Notes under the pieces: model-generated
What the model was told of the DNA's origin: nothing
Seen by the model: only the letters and a program-made list of their open reading frames with translations
Databases searched by the model: none
Program-made: the position numbers and the translations under genes
Source of the DNA: an uncultured Prevotellaceae bacterium
GTDB lineage: Bacteria; Bacteroidota; Bacteroidia; Bacteroidales; Muribaculaceae
DNA: 64,000 bases
Assembly: GCA_947167995.1 (NCBI GenBank)
Contig: CAMVKS010000009.1
Location: 1-64,000 of the forward strand
Direction: 5' to 3'
Part shown: positions 49,798-58,096 of the stretch, piece by piece
Numbering within the stretch: the stretch's first letter is position 1
Layout of the letters: every line of letters starts with the position of its first letter

Positions 49798-51381
49798 CTA
49801 CTCGACATGGAAGCGATAGATGCCACCATCTCTTGAGCCTACAACCATTATATTATCTTTAACTATGGGGGAAGATTCAAAGTTGCTCGACATTACCTGG
49901 TCGAACAGTATCTCGCCGTCTTTTCCTCGAATGAGGTAAAGATGTCCACTTGAGTTGCCTATTACTATATAAAGCTCGTTTTTCTCATTATAGAAACCAA
50001 CAGGAGAGGACCACGCAAAGAAAGTGAGAGGCTTGCGGTAAAGCAAGTTGCCTGAGTTCTTGTCAAAAGCTAAGAATTCTGAATTCTTACTGCCGTCAAG
50101 CTGGTTGAACGATGCAAAAATCATGTTCTTGCAGTCACCATCACCTATCAAAGGCGTGCAATACAGTCCTCCATCAAAGTGCGAATCACGAACGTTGACT
50201 TTTGCACTTGGGCAAGACCATTCCCACACTTTGGTACCACTGAGTGCATTCAGTTTTACAAAGTGTGTGCGTTTGTCCGAACCACCCTGCAAGTCTACTT
50301 CGCAACCACAATAGATGTAAGGAACATCTTTCTCTACCTCAAGCACAATAGAGCCATCGATATCGTCATGATTATCGTAGTGCCACACAGGTTTCATTGT
50401 GTTGAGATTGATGCAAAGAATGTCGCCATGATTATCACCTACAAAACCATAATTCTTGTAAATTGCCATGCTCGACTCTATTCCAGCACCTCCATCACCT
50501 TTAACCACATAACGCAATGCACTATGCATCTTGAGCTGGCCATTGCCCAATCGAGAATATTTATATATCGATCCATTCTCTCCAGGCCAGAACAGGAATT
50601 GACCTGCAACCACTGGCGATGAGTCATAGGCACCCCATCCACGCTTGGCTTTAGGGTCGCGGTCCCACATGTAGACGCGCTCATGCTTGTAAAGGTCAAC
50701 CGACAGATGACCAAAGGGGCTTTGGGTGGGAATTCCTTGCCCAACATACAAACTGCCATTCAGTGCCGGGTCAAGAGAAACAGACCCTTTTACTGGGTTT
50801 CCTACTTCAATCGATTTGCGGCTTTCCTTGCCATTGGCAAAGTTCAAGAAATATAGTTGCTCACACAATGAGCCAACAATTATCTCCTCTTCGCTGAAAT
50901 CGGCTGTAAGTGCAGGCGAGCTCTGTCGGAACTTATCCATCTGCTCTTTGGGCCATTTCACATAAACAGGCTCACCGGTCCATCCTGAACCGCCTCCCCA
51001 GGAGCCACGTGCCGATGTTCTGAAAACCCAGTCTTGAACAATCCTGTTAGGAGTACCTTTGATTTTACCACTATAGGTGCGAGCGTCACGGCGTTGCCCT
51101 CCACGGAAGGTGAATACACCGGGAACTGTGTCGTAAGGGTTGATTAGGTTATCAAGAATGCCACTCGTCACGGTGTCGATCAATTCGACATCATAGGTCA
51201 AATCATCCACACTTGCAAAAACTGTATCAGGGAGCATCACTTTGTCAACCTTAGCAGCCGCCACACTGTCGCTGTCCACACCTGTCTTCTTTCCTGTGAT
51301 ACCTTTACAGGACACCACACTCATGCCCAGCATGATTCCGACAAAAGCTATAGCGACAAATTTAGAGTCAATAAATCTCAT
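49798..51381 (-). CDS. PQQ-binding-like beta-propeller repeat lipoprotein
   Basis: Lipobox-like MSVVSC; repeats such as GSLCEQLYFLNFANGKE, NGSIYKYSRLGNGQ, VGSRDGGIYRFHVE. Confidence 0.85.
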   Translation of the reverse strand: MRFIDSKFVAIAFVGIMLGMSVVSCKGITGKKTGVDSDSVAAAKVDKVMLPDTVFASVDDLTYDVELIDTVTSGILDNLINPYDTVPGVFTFRGGQRRDARTYSGKIKGTPNRIVQDWVFRTSARGSWGGGSGWTGEPVYVKWPKEQMDKFRQSSPALTADFSEEEIIVGSLCEQLYFLNFANGKESRKSIEVGNPVKGSVSLDPALNGSLYVGQGIPTQSPFGHLSVDLYKHERVYMWDRDPKAKRGWGAYDSSPVVAGQFLFWPGENGSIYKYSRLGNGQLKMHSALRYVVKGDGGAGIESSMAIYKNYGFVGDNHGDILCINLNTMKPVWHYDNHDDIDGSIVLEVEKDVPYIYCGCEVDLQGGSDKRTHFVKLNALSGTKVWEWSCPSAKVNVRDSHFDGGLYCTPLIGDGDCKNMIFASFNQLDGSKNSEFLAFDKNSGNLLYRKPLTFFAWSSPVGFYNEKNELYIVIGNSSGHLYLIRGKDGEILFDQVMSSNFESSPIVKDNIMVVGSRDGGIYRFHVE

Positions 51382-51530
51382 TTTTTATCTTTTTTGAAAA
51401 ACGGTGCAAAGTTAGCAAGTATTCATTGTTCACAAAATAGTTTTTACCTTGTTTTTTAAAAAAATAGAAGAAAATAGTGTGACATTATAAAATTTATTTA
51501 CTAATTTTACAACGATTAAATACTAAGAAA

Positions 51531-53960
51531 ATGAAAAAGATACTTTTTATCATCGCATTGCTGGCATGTGGAGTTTGCTCAATGTCGGCAGGCATCAACA
51601 TCGGAGGCACTGTGTATAACGCCGACACCATCTTGCACCGTCAGGTGGGGCCTGGCATCTACAACACTATCATCAGAATACCAGATTTTCCTCTCAATGT
51701 CTATCTTCTTGAGGCCGACATGAACAACCCATACAACCGAGTTGAAACCACTATTGGTTACAACACTTTGGGAAGAACAGAATTGTTGACTAATGCTTAC
51801 AATCGCAACCGAACAGCGACGCGTCGACCAATAGCGGCCTGCAATGCCAACTTCTGGTGCGTGACAGGTAACGGGTCGCCAACGATGGATTTTGAGCTCG
51901 GTGACCCCTTCGGTGCAGTGGTGCGCAACGATAGTGTTTATCTCAACACCGAGACCAATGCCGATGCGTGGAATGGAGGTCCAAGCCGCACAGGGGCATG
52001 TGCCATCACACAGGACAAAACTCTATACTTCGGTCATTTCAACTGTGGCGGAACAATATCATCACCCAAACTTTCAGCACCAGCTCCCCTTAACACAGTG
52101 AACCGTCGCAATCTGCCGCACACCGCCGTACTTTGGACTCCTGCATTCAGTCGCACACGCGAGTTTGAGACCAACTGGATTGGCTACAACGAGCAAGGTG
52201 TTGCCGATGCCGACAATTTCTACCTCACTTTCACCGAAGGCAGTCGCTGGCTCGTGAACCAAGATATGCAGTTCACGATTTCAAAGATAGTTAGAAATGC
52301 CGACCGCCAGACTCTGGGCGAATATGATGCATGCATCACCGCCACTGGACTGATGAAAGACTACCTCGTGGCTCTTGACGAGGGCGATTTGATTACCATC
52401 AACCACGGATGGACCTACAACGAAGAGAATCAAGTGACACCATTCATCGAGAACATGGTAGAGGGCAACGCTCCTGTTATGCACAACGGCGAACTCACAG
52501 GACGCAACAACGACGAGAGCTACAACTCAATGATATATAGCCGCACCGCATACGGCTGCGATGCTACCGGCAAGAAACTCTACATGATTGTAATTGACAA
52601 ATCCACAAGTAGATACTATGGTACAAGCAATGGCTGCACAACAACAGTGATGTGCCAAATTCTTAAAGACCTATACCCCGACATCTCGGAGGTAGTGAAC
52701 ATGGACGCTGGTGGCTCGGCCGAGATGATGGTCGACGGTAAGATTATAAACACGACCACCGAGGGTACCCCACGCGCTGTGGCTTGCGGATGGATGCTCG
52801 AGACCGAGGCTCCTGAAGACAATGAGATTTCATCAATCCAGTTCTATGACTTCCGTGCCGACTTGCCAATCTATTCGTCGTATACTCCACGCATCGTTGG
52901 TTTTAACCAATATGGCGAGGTTGTTAACGACAATGTCACTGGTTTCTCGCTATCATGTGATGAGAGCATGGGCTCAACCGAGGGTTCAACGCTGATTCTG
53001 AGTGGGAACGTTGGTGAGGGCATTCTTACAGCCAACCTAAATGGAATGACCGCCACAGTACCCGTCAGAACACTTGAGGCACAACCTGCAATTGCTATGA
53101 AACCCATGATATATGTCGACAACCGAGAATTTCCCATTGAGGTGAGCGCTGTAATTTACGGCAAAAAATTCTATTACGATGGCGGTAAACTCACTTGGGA
53201 AGTCGATGACCCGAGCATTGCAACTATCGTCAATGGAAATATCCGAGGTGTTAAAAACGGTAAAACGGCTTTAACTTGCACAATTGGGAACTATATAGAC
53301 ACCGATAGTATTACCGTGGAGATTAGCGACAGGGAGTATATTGAGCAAACCTGGGAAGGATGGTCGCTAAAAGGTGCAGGTGCCAAGAACCTGGTTCTCG
53401 ACGAGAATGGGAATCTGTCATTCACCTATAGTTCTAATCGCGCTCCTTACATACAGCTATCAAAGGATATAACATTCTACAGTCTCCCCGACAGCATCTC
53501 TTTGACATTCACAAGCTCACTGCCATTGCAAATGGTACAAATTGATGTTCGTAATACTGTTCTAAACAAACTCAACTATCTTGAGTTCGGAAAGAATACC
53601 GGTTTCGAAGCCAATCAAGAATACACGTTGAATTTCGACCTTAACGCCATGGGCGGTCTTGACAACCTGCTCACCTATCCGCTGAGTCTACACACCATAA
53701 AGTTCACACCGGTTAAGAGCAACTTTGGCGATCATGTCATACAGCTCAAATCTCTCAAGGCCCACTACCCTATCACCACAGCAAAGCCTGGCGATGTGAA
53801 CAGTGATGGCAACGTGACAGCTGCCGACGTGACAGCACTCTATGACTTCCTCCTAAATAATGAAACAACACACCTGGTAAACGGAGACCAGAACGGTGAC
53901 GGAAACATCACCGCTGCCGACGTGACAAGGGTCTACGATATATTGCTCGGGGCACAATAA
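51531..53960 (+). CDS. Secreted phosphodiester glycosidase (NAGPA-like) with Ig-like (BIG2) region and C-terminal dockerin-like repeats
   Basis: RRPIAACNANFWC, NTTTEGTPRAVACG, VVNMDAGGSAEMMVDGKI; BIG2-like GKLTWEVDDPSIATIVNGNIRGVKNGKTALTCTIG; GDVNSDGNVTAADVTALYDFLLNN...GDQNGDGNITAADVTRVYDILLG. Confidence 0.9.
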   Translation: MKKILFIIALLACGVCSMSAGINIGGTVYNADTILHRQVGPGIYNTIIRIPDFPLNVYLLEADMNNPYNRVETTIGYNTLGRTELLTNAYNRNRTATRRPIAACNANFWCVTGNGSPTMDFELGDPFGAVVRNDSVYLNTETNADAWNGGPSRTGACAITQDKTLYFGHFNCGGTISSPKLSAPAPLNTVNRRNLPHTAVLWTPAFSRTREFETNWIGYNEQGVADADNFYLTFTEGSRWLVNQDMQFTISKIVRNADRQTLGEYDACITATGLMKDYLVALDEGDLITINHGWTYNEENQVTPFIENMVEGNAPVMHNGELTGRNNDESYNSMIYSRTAYGCDATGKKLYMIVIDKSTSRYYGTSNGCTTTVMCQILKDLYPDISEVVNMDAGGSAEMMVDGKIINTTTEGTPRAVACGWMLETEAPEDNEISSIQFYDFRADLPIYSSYTPRIVGFNQYGEVVNDNVTGFSLSCDESMGSTEGSTLILSGNVGEGILTANLNGMTATVPVRTLEAQPAIAMKPMIYVDNREFPIEVSAVIYGKKFYYDGGKLTWEVDDPSIATIVNGNIRGVKNGKTALTCTIGNYIDTDSITVEISDREYIEQTWEGWSLKGAGAKNLVLDENGNLSFTYSSNRAPYIQLSKDITFYSLPDSISLTFTSSLPLQMVQIDVRNTVLNKLNYLEFGKNTGFEANQEYTLNFDLNAMGGLDNLLTYPLSLHTIKFTPVKSNFGDHVIQLKSLKAHYPITTAKPGDVNSDGNVTAADVTALYDFLLNNETTHLVNGDQNGDGNITAADVTRVYDILLGAQ

Positions 53961-54007
53961 AACTCATAAAATAAAATCACACAACAAATAACTATAAACT
54001 CAAAATT

Positions 54008-54592
54008 ATGAACTATCAACTGATCAACCTACCGTACAACGTGAATGAATTAGAGCCAGTGATTAGCGCCGAGACCATTGCTTTGCATCACGGCAAACAT
54101 TTGGCAACCTACGTTAACAACCTAAACAACCTGCTGCCAGGCAGCGGTTTTGAAGAGAAAACTCTTGAAGAAATTGTGACAAGTGCCACAGGTGGAATTT
54201 TCAACAACGCCGGGCAAATCCTTAACCACAACCTCTACTTCGAACAGCTACAAGCACCGAGTGAGGACAACTGTCCTGTGGGAGAGCTCGCCAAAGCTAT
54301 TGACGAGCAGTTTGGCTCATTCGAAGCCTTCAAGGAGAAATTTACTGCTGCAGCAGTGACCTTGTTCGGCTCGGGATGGGCATGGCTCGCCTGCGACAAA
54401 GACGGAAAGCTCCAAATCATGCAAATGCCTAATGCCGACAACCCTGTGACAAAGGGTATGAAACCATTGATGACGATGGACGTGTGGGAACATGCCTACT
54501 ATGTTGACTACCGCAACCGTCGTCCCGACCATATAGCGGCAATGTGGCAAATCATCAACTGGCAAGAAATTGACCGACGCTTTATGATATAA
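54008..54592 (+). CDS. sodB: Fe/Mn superoxide dismutase
   Basis: IALHHGKHLATYVNNLN, LFGSGWAWL, MDVWEHAYYVDYRNRRPDHI. Confidence 0.96.
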   Translation: MNYQLINLPYNVNELEPVISAETIALHHGKHLATYVNNLNNLLPGSGFEEKTLEEIVTSATGGIFNNAGQILNHNLYFEQLQAPSEDNCPVGELAKAIDEQFGSFEAFKEKFTAAAVTLFGSGWAWLACDKDGKLQIMQMPNADNPVTKGMKPLMTMDVWEHAYYVDYRNRRPDHIAAMWQIINWQEIDRRFMI

Positions 54593-54649
54593 TGAGTAAA
54601 AATGCTGCATTTGGAAAATTCGCCGTAAAAAAATGACCAATTCTGTTAA

Positions 54650-54989
54650 CAACAGAAAATAATTACTCTCTTTTCACCAAGTTCAAAATTTGATTCTTGT
54701 CAGAATTGGGAATATTCAAATAGCTCCCATCCTGTCTCCGGCAACGATTTCAAATTGATATATATTATCGAAAAAATTATTTCCATCTGGCTGGACGGGA
54801 ACCAAAAAGAAGTGGACATGAGTGAATTTGGTGGAGACGTATGTGAGAACGGCAAAGACATTGACGCAGGCGGCTCGGTGAAATAATTCTTTACGATGGG
54901 ACGGATTCGGTGATGTCTATAATTTCAGAATTAAATGGTTGGCGAAAAAGAAGCACTACATTCCTACAGGTAATGAATATGAGGACTAG
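54650..54989 (+). pseudogene. Decayed gene remnant of unknown family
   Basis: ATG-less 78-codon open stretch ending at the stop 54884..54886 (...SSKFDSCQNWEYSNSSHPVSGNDFKLIYIIEKIISIWLDGNQKEVDMSEFGGDVCENGKDIDAGGSVK*), then a shifted frame SLRWDGFGDVYNFRIKWLAKKKHYIPTGNEYED*. Confidence 0.5.
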
Positions 54990-55080
54990 CTTAAGTGGAG
55001 GACAATACGGACTTTTCTTTATAAAATGATTCCTAATTAAGTGTATTTTACTAACTTTGAACATATTGATAATTCGGAAG

Positions 55081-55704
55081 ATGACACAGTTCAAACATAT
55101 TATATTTGACTTTGACGGGACGATTGCTGATACATCACACATCATAACTGCTACTATGCAGGCAACAATGCGTGAGATGGGACTCGAAGTGGCAACCACT
55201 GAAGCGATAAAAAAGGTGATAGGACTGCCTCTGAAGGACTGCTTCGGAAATATATACCAAGGCATGAATGATGAGGAGATGACACGGTGCGCAGAAACAT
55301 ACTGCAGAATATTCGATATTAACAAGGACTCACTGACTCCTGCCCTATTCCCACATGTTAAGGAGACCCTGTGCTATCTGAGACGGCAAGGCGTGACATT
55401 GAGCGTGGATTCGTCACGATCGCATGGCTCTCTGACGGAACTGCTCGAAAGGAATGACGTGGGGCAACTGTTTTCTGTGATAGTGGGTGTCGATGACGTG
55501 GATCAGGCGAAACCGCACCCTGAGGGGGTGATGAGAATTCTTGAGGCAACGGGAACTCAACGCGAAACGGCTCTGCTCGTGGGTGATATGCCAGTGGATA
55601 TGTCAATGGGAAGGAACGCGGGAATAAGGACCTGCGCCGTGACTTACGGAAACTCGACAAAAACAGAACTACTCAAATCACAACCGGACTTTTTTTATAG
55701 ATAG
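55081..55704 (+). CDS. HAD-superfamily (IA) hydrolase, phosphoglycolate-phosphatase-like, C-terminus out of frame after a T7 tract
   Basis: HIIFDFDGTIADTSHII, VDDVDQAKPHPEGVMRILE, LLVGDMPVDMSMGRNAG. Confidence 0.88.
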   Translation: MTQFKHIIFDFDGTIADTSHIITATMQATMREMGLEVATTEAIKKVIGLPLKDCFGNIYQGMNDEEMTRCAETYCRIFDINKDSLTPALFPHVKETLCYLRRQGVTLSVDSSRSHGSLTELLERNDVGQLFSVIVGVDDVDQAKPHPEGVMRILEATGTQRETALLVGDMPVDMSMGRNAGIRTCAVTYGNSTKTELLKSQPDFFYR

Positions 55705-55934
55705 CTTTGACGAATTATTATGGCTTGAATGTTCTCTTGTATAATTGAATAATAGGATGCTTGCTTTTTGAACTCTAAATAATAATTATGAAAATAATAA
55801 TCTTTTAGATTTGTTTTTCATCATGATAACGTTAATCATTTTTTATCGGTAATCTTTATTTTGTCTCTTCTGTCTTGCGACATTCAGTCGTTGAAGCCTT
55901 CGTTTTAGAAAGTTGTAACAATTGGATGAAATAA

Positions 55935-55962
55935 AAAGAGGGTGTGCGCGCACACCCTCTTT
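55935..55962. terminator. Perfect 28-bp palindromic terminator between convergent genes
   Basis: AAAGAGGGTGTGCGCGCACACCCTCTTT. Confidence 0.75.
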
Positions 55963-55965
55963 ATT

Positions 55966-56028
55966 TTAGTATAGATAGATTGCACATTCTATTGCCATGA
56001 CGACAACCAAGATAACAATGGCAACCAT
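55966..56028 (-). CDS. Possible 20-aa hydrophobic micropeptide
   Basis: ATG...TAA encoding MVAIVILVVVMAIECAIYLY, 5 nt after the stop of the wHTH gene, ending at the terminator. Confidence 0.35.
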   Translation of the reverse strand: MVAIVILVVVMAIECAIYLY

Positions 56029-56033
56029 AGCTT

Positions 56034-56321
56034 TTATTCCACTTTAAGATAGTCGCGCAGAGCGTTCACATATTCTTCAAATGCTTCCTTGCCAGTTTCG
56101 GTCACACTGCACAAGGTGAGCGGCTTCTTTCCTTGGAATTTCTTCTCGACAGTGATATACCCTGCCGTTACCAGTTTGTCGAGCTGAACACTCAGATTGC
56201 CAGCAGTGGCTTGCGTTTGCTCTTTGATGAAGACGAAGCTCGCTTCTTCGCAGTTCATCAAGATAGACATGATAGCCAGTCGCAATTGAGAGTGCAACAA
56301 TGGATTCAGTTCTTTTAGCAT
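56034..56321 (-). CDS. Winged-helix transcriptional regulator (ArsR/MarR-like, DUF-type)
   Basis: LRLAIMSILMNCEEASFVFIKEQTQATAGNLSVQLDKLVTAGYITVEKKFQGKKPLTLCSVTETGKEAFEEY. Confidence 0.9.
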   Translation of the reverse strand: MLKELNPLLHSQLRLAIMSILMNCEEASFVFIKEQTQATAGNLSVQLDKLVTAGYITVEKKFQGKKPLTLCSVTETGKEAFEEYVNALRDYLKVE

Positions 56322-56950
56322 TGCTTCTTGGCTTTAGCGTTCAAAATATGTCCAGGAATAATCATCGTTACAACGAAGCACAAAACGAACAAAGGTATTA
56401 CCCATGATATAGCGAGTTGCACATTGGCTACCACACAGCACATCACAAAGACTCCCGCAAGCATACTGATACATCCCCCAATTATCATCGATTTTTCTTG
56501 AATGATGCAACCTTGCATGTTGGCTCCAAAGCCAGCCAGCAAAAAGGCGAGAATCAGCATTACTACCCATGTGTCTTTGCCAAAAAACTGAAACCCAATC
56601 GACAATAATGTCCCCAGGGCAAAAGCACATCCTATCGTACACCACAGGTTGCTGGTGAGACGGTCAACATAGGTCTTAGGGGTTTTCTCGATGCGACCTT
56701 TGTCTTTGCGCAATATTACAAGCATTCCTATTCCTCCCACTATCCAGATGAGGAACCAAAGCCAGTTGCACGCGGGATTGCCATTTGTCAATATTAACGA
56801 CACGCCCACGAGAAGGCCAACGATAGCACTAACATAGCCCCACCACAACAGCAGGTTACCCTGACCAATGTGCATGTGGCGCTTTGTCTTGTTAATCATC
56901 TGAGTGATCAACTCCAAACTCTCTTGATTGTTTAATTTCTTGTCTTCCAT
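56315..56950 (-). CDS. Multi-TM membrane protein, cotranscribed with regulator
   Basis: Several TM segments; overlaps start of downstream regulator by 7 nt. Confidence 0.8.
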   Translation of the reverse strand: MEDKKLNNQESLELITQMINKTKRHMHIGQGNLLLWWGYVSAIVGLLVGVSLILTNGNPACNWLWFLIWIVGGIGMLVILRKDKGRIEKTPKTYVDRLTSNLWCTIGCAFALGTLLSIGFQFFGKDTWVVMLILAFLLAGFGANMQGCIIQEKSMIIGGCISMLAGVFVMCCVVANVQLAISWVIPLFVLCFVVTMIIPGHILNAKAKKQC

Positions 56951-57104
56951 ATTTTCCTTACATAACTTAAATGGTGAATAAAATATTTTCCTCAGATTTA
57001 TAAATCTGTTGCAAAGATAAAGTAGTTTATTTTATAAACCAAATATTTTAGCAACTTTTTTACACTGAAACACAAAAACTACCATTTTAGATAAAAGTAT
57101 TCAT

Positions 57105-57136
57105 AAAAAACGCCTCTGTGAGAAATCACAGAAGCG
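57105..57136 (-). terminator. Terminator of tRNA-Arg
   Basis: Minus-strand CGCTTCTGTGATTTCTCACAGAGGCGTTTTTT. Confidence 0.75.
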
Positions 57137-57151
57137 AAACAAAAAAGCATG

Positions 57152-57223
57152 TGAACCCATGGGGAGTCGAACCCCAATCGAAGGAACCGGAATCCTTTAT
57201 TCTATCCATTGAACTATGGGTCC
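57152..57223 (-). tRNA. tRNA-Arg (anticodon CCG)
   Basis: GGACCCA/TGGGTTC acceptor, AAGGA-TTCCGGT-TCCTT anticodon arm, GTTCGACTC T-loop. Confidence 0.95.
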
Positions 57224-57301
57224 TGCTACAAAATGGGAATTCATTATAAATATATAACAAATTTTCCCACAATTTGCGGTGCAAAAGTAGTGAATAATTT
57301 G

Positions 57302-57309
57302 TATCTTTG
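57302..57309 (+). promoter_or_regulatory. -7 box of ung promoter
   Basis: TATCTTTG, inside the ORF-track extension and before the true start. Confidence 0.5.
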
Positions 57310-57340
57310 CAAAAATCATCAATCTATTTTGAGTTTATTC

Positions 57341-58009
57341 ATGGCTATTAATGTAAGAATTGAAGAGAGCTGGCGACAAGAACTCGCCGATGTGTGGGAA
57401 AAAGAGTATTTTTCTCGACTAACGGAATTTGTGCGAGAAGAGTATCGCCAAAGACAGATATTTCCACCTGGGAAACAGATTTTTGCGGCCTTCGATGCGA
57501 CGCCATTCCATGAGGTGAAAGTTGTGATTCTTGGACAAGATCCTTATCATGACACAGGTCAAGCCAATGGATTGTGCTTCTCGGTCAATGACGGCATCCC
57601 TTTCCCTCCTTCACTTCAAAATATCTTTAAAGAAGTCCACGACGATACCGGTGCCCCCATTCCCAGCAGTGGCGACTTGAGACGATGGGCAAGGCAAGGC
57701 GTGCTGCTGCTCAACTCCACTCTCACCGTCGAAGCTCATCGCGCAGGTTCTCACCAGAACCGAGGCTGGGAGCTTTTCACCGACGAGGTCATAGCCCATC
57801 TTGCCAGTCATCGCGAGCACCTGGTGTTCATCCTGTGGGGCAGCTATGCGATAAGAAAAGGGTCATTCATCGACCGCACTCGCCACCTGGTGTTAACATC
57901 GCCCCACCCCTCGCCATTGAGCGCTTATAGAGGCTTCTTCGGCAACCATCATTTCACTCTTGCCAACGACTATCTGCGCCAGCACGGCAAGCAACCCATT
58001 ACATGGTAA
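57341..58009 (+). CDS. ung: Uracil-DNA glycosylase
   Basis: VVILGQDPYHDTGQANGLCFSV, GVLLLNSTLTVEAHRAGSHQNRGWE, HPSPLSAYRGFFG. Confidence 0.97.
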   Translation: MAINVRIEESWRQELADVWEKEYFSRLTEFVREEYRQRQIFPPGKQIFAAFDATPFHEVKVVILGQDPYHDTGQANGLCFSVNDGIPFPPSLQNIFKEVHDDTGAPIPSSGDLRRWARQGVLLLNSTLTVEAHRAGSHQNRGWELFTDEVIAHLASHREHLVFILWGSYAIRKGSFIDRTRHLVLTSPHPSPLSAYRGFFGNHHFTLANDYLRQHGKQPITW

Positions 58010-58096
58010 TGTTTTTTTATTGCCAAAAAATGCAGTAATTGCCAAGAAATACCTACCTTTGCACAGCGAAACGAAATTATAAGGTAATAAAAGAAT

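Noticed and set aside
57209-57340. N-terminal extension of Ung in the ORF track
   Set aside because: Overlaps the tRNA-Arg gene and contains the ung promoter; MAINVRIEESW at 57341 is the likely start.
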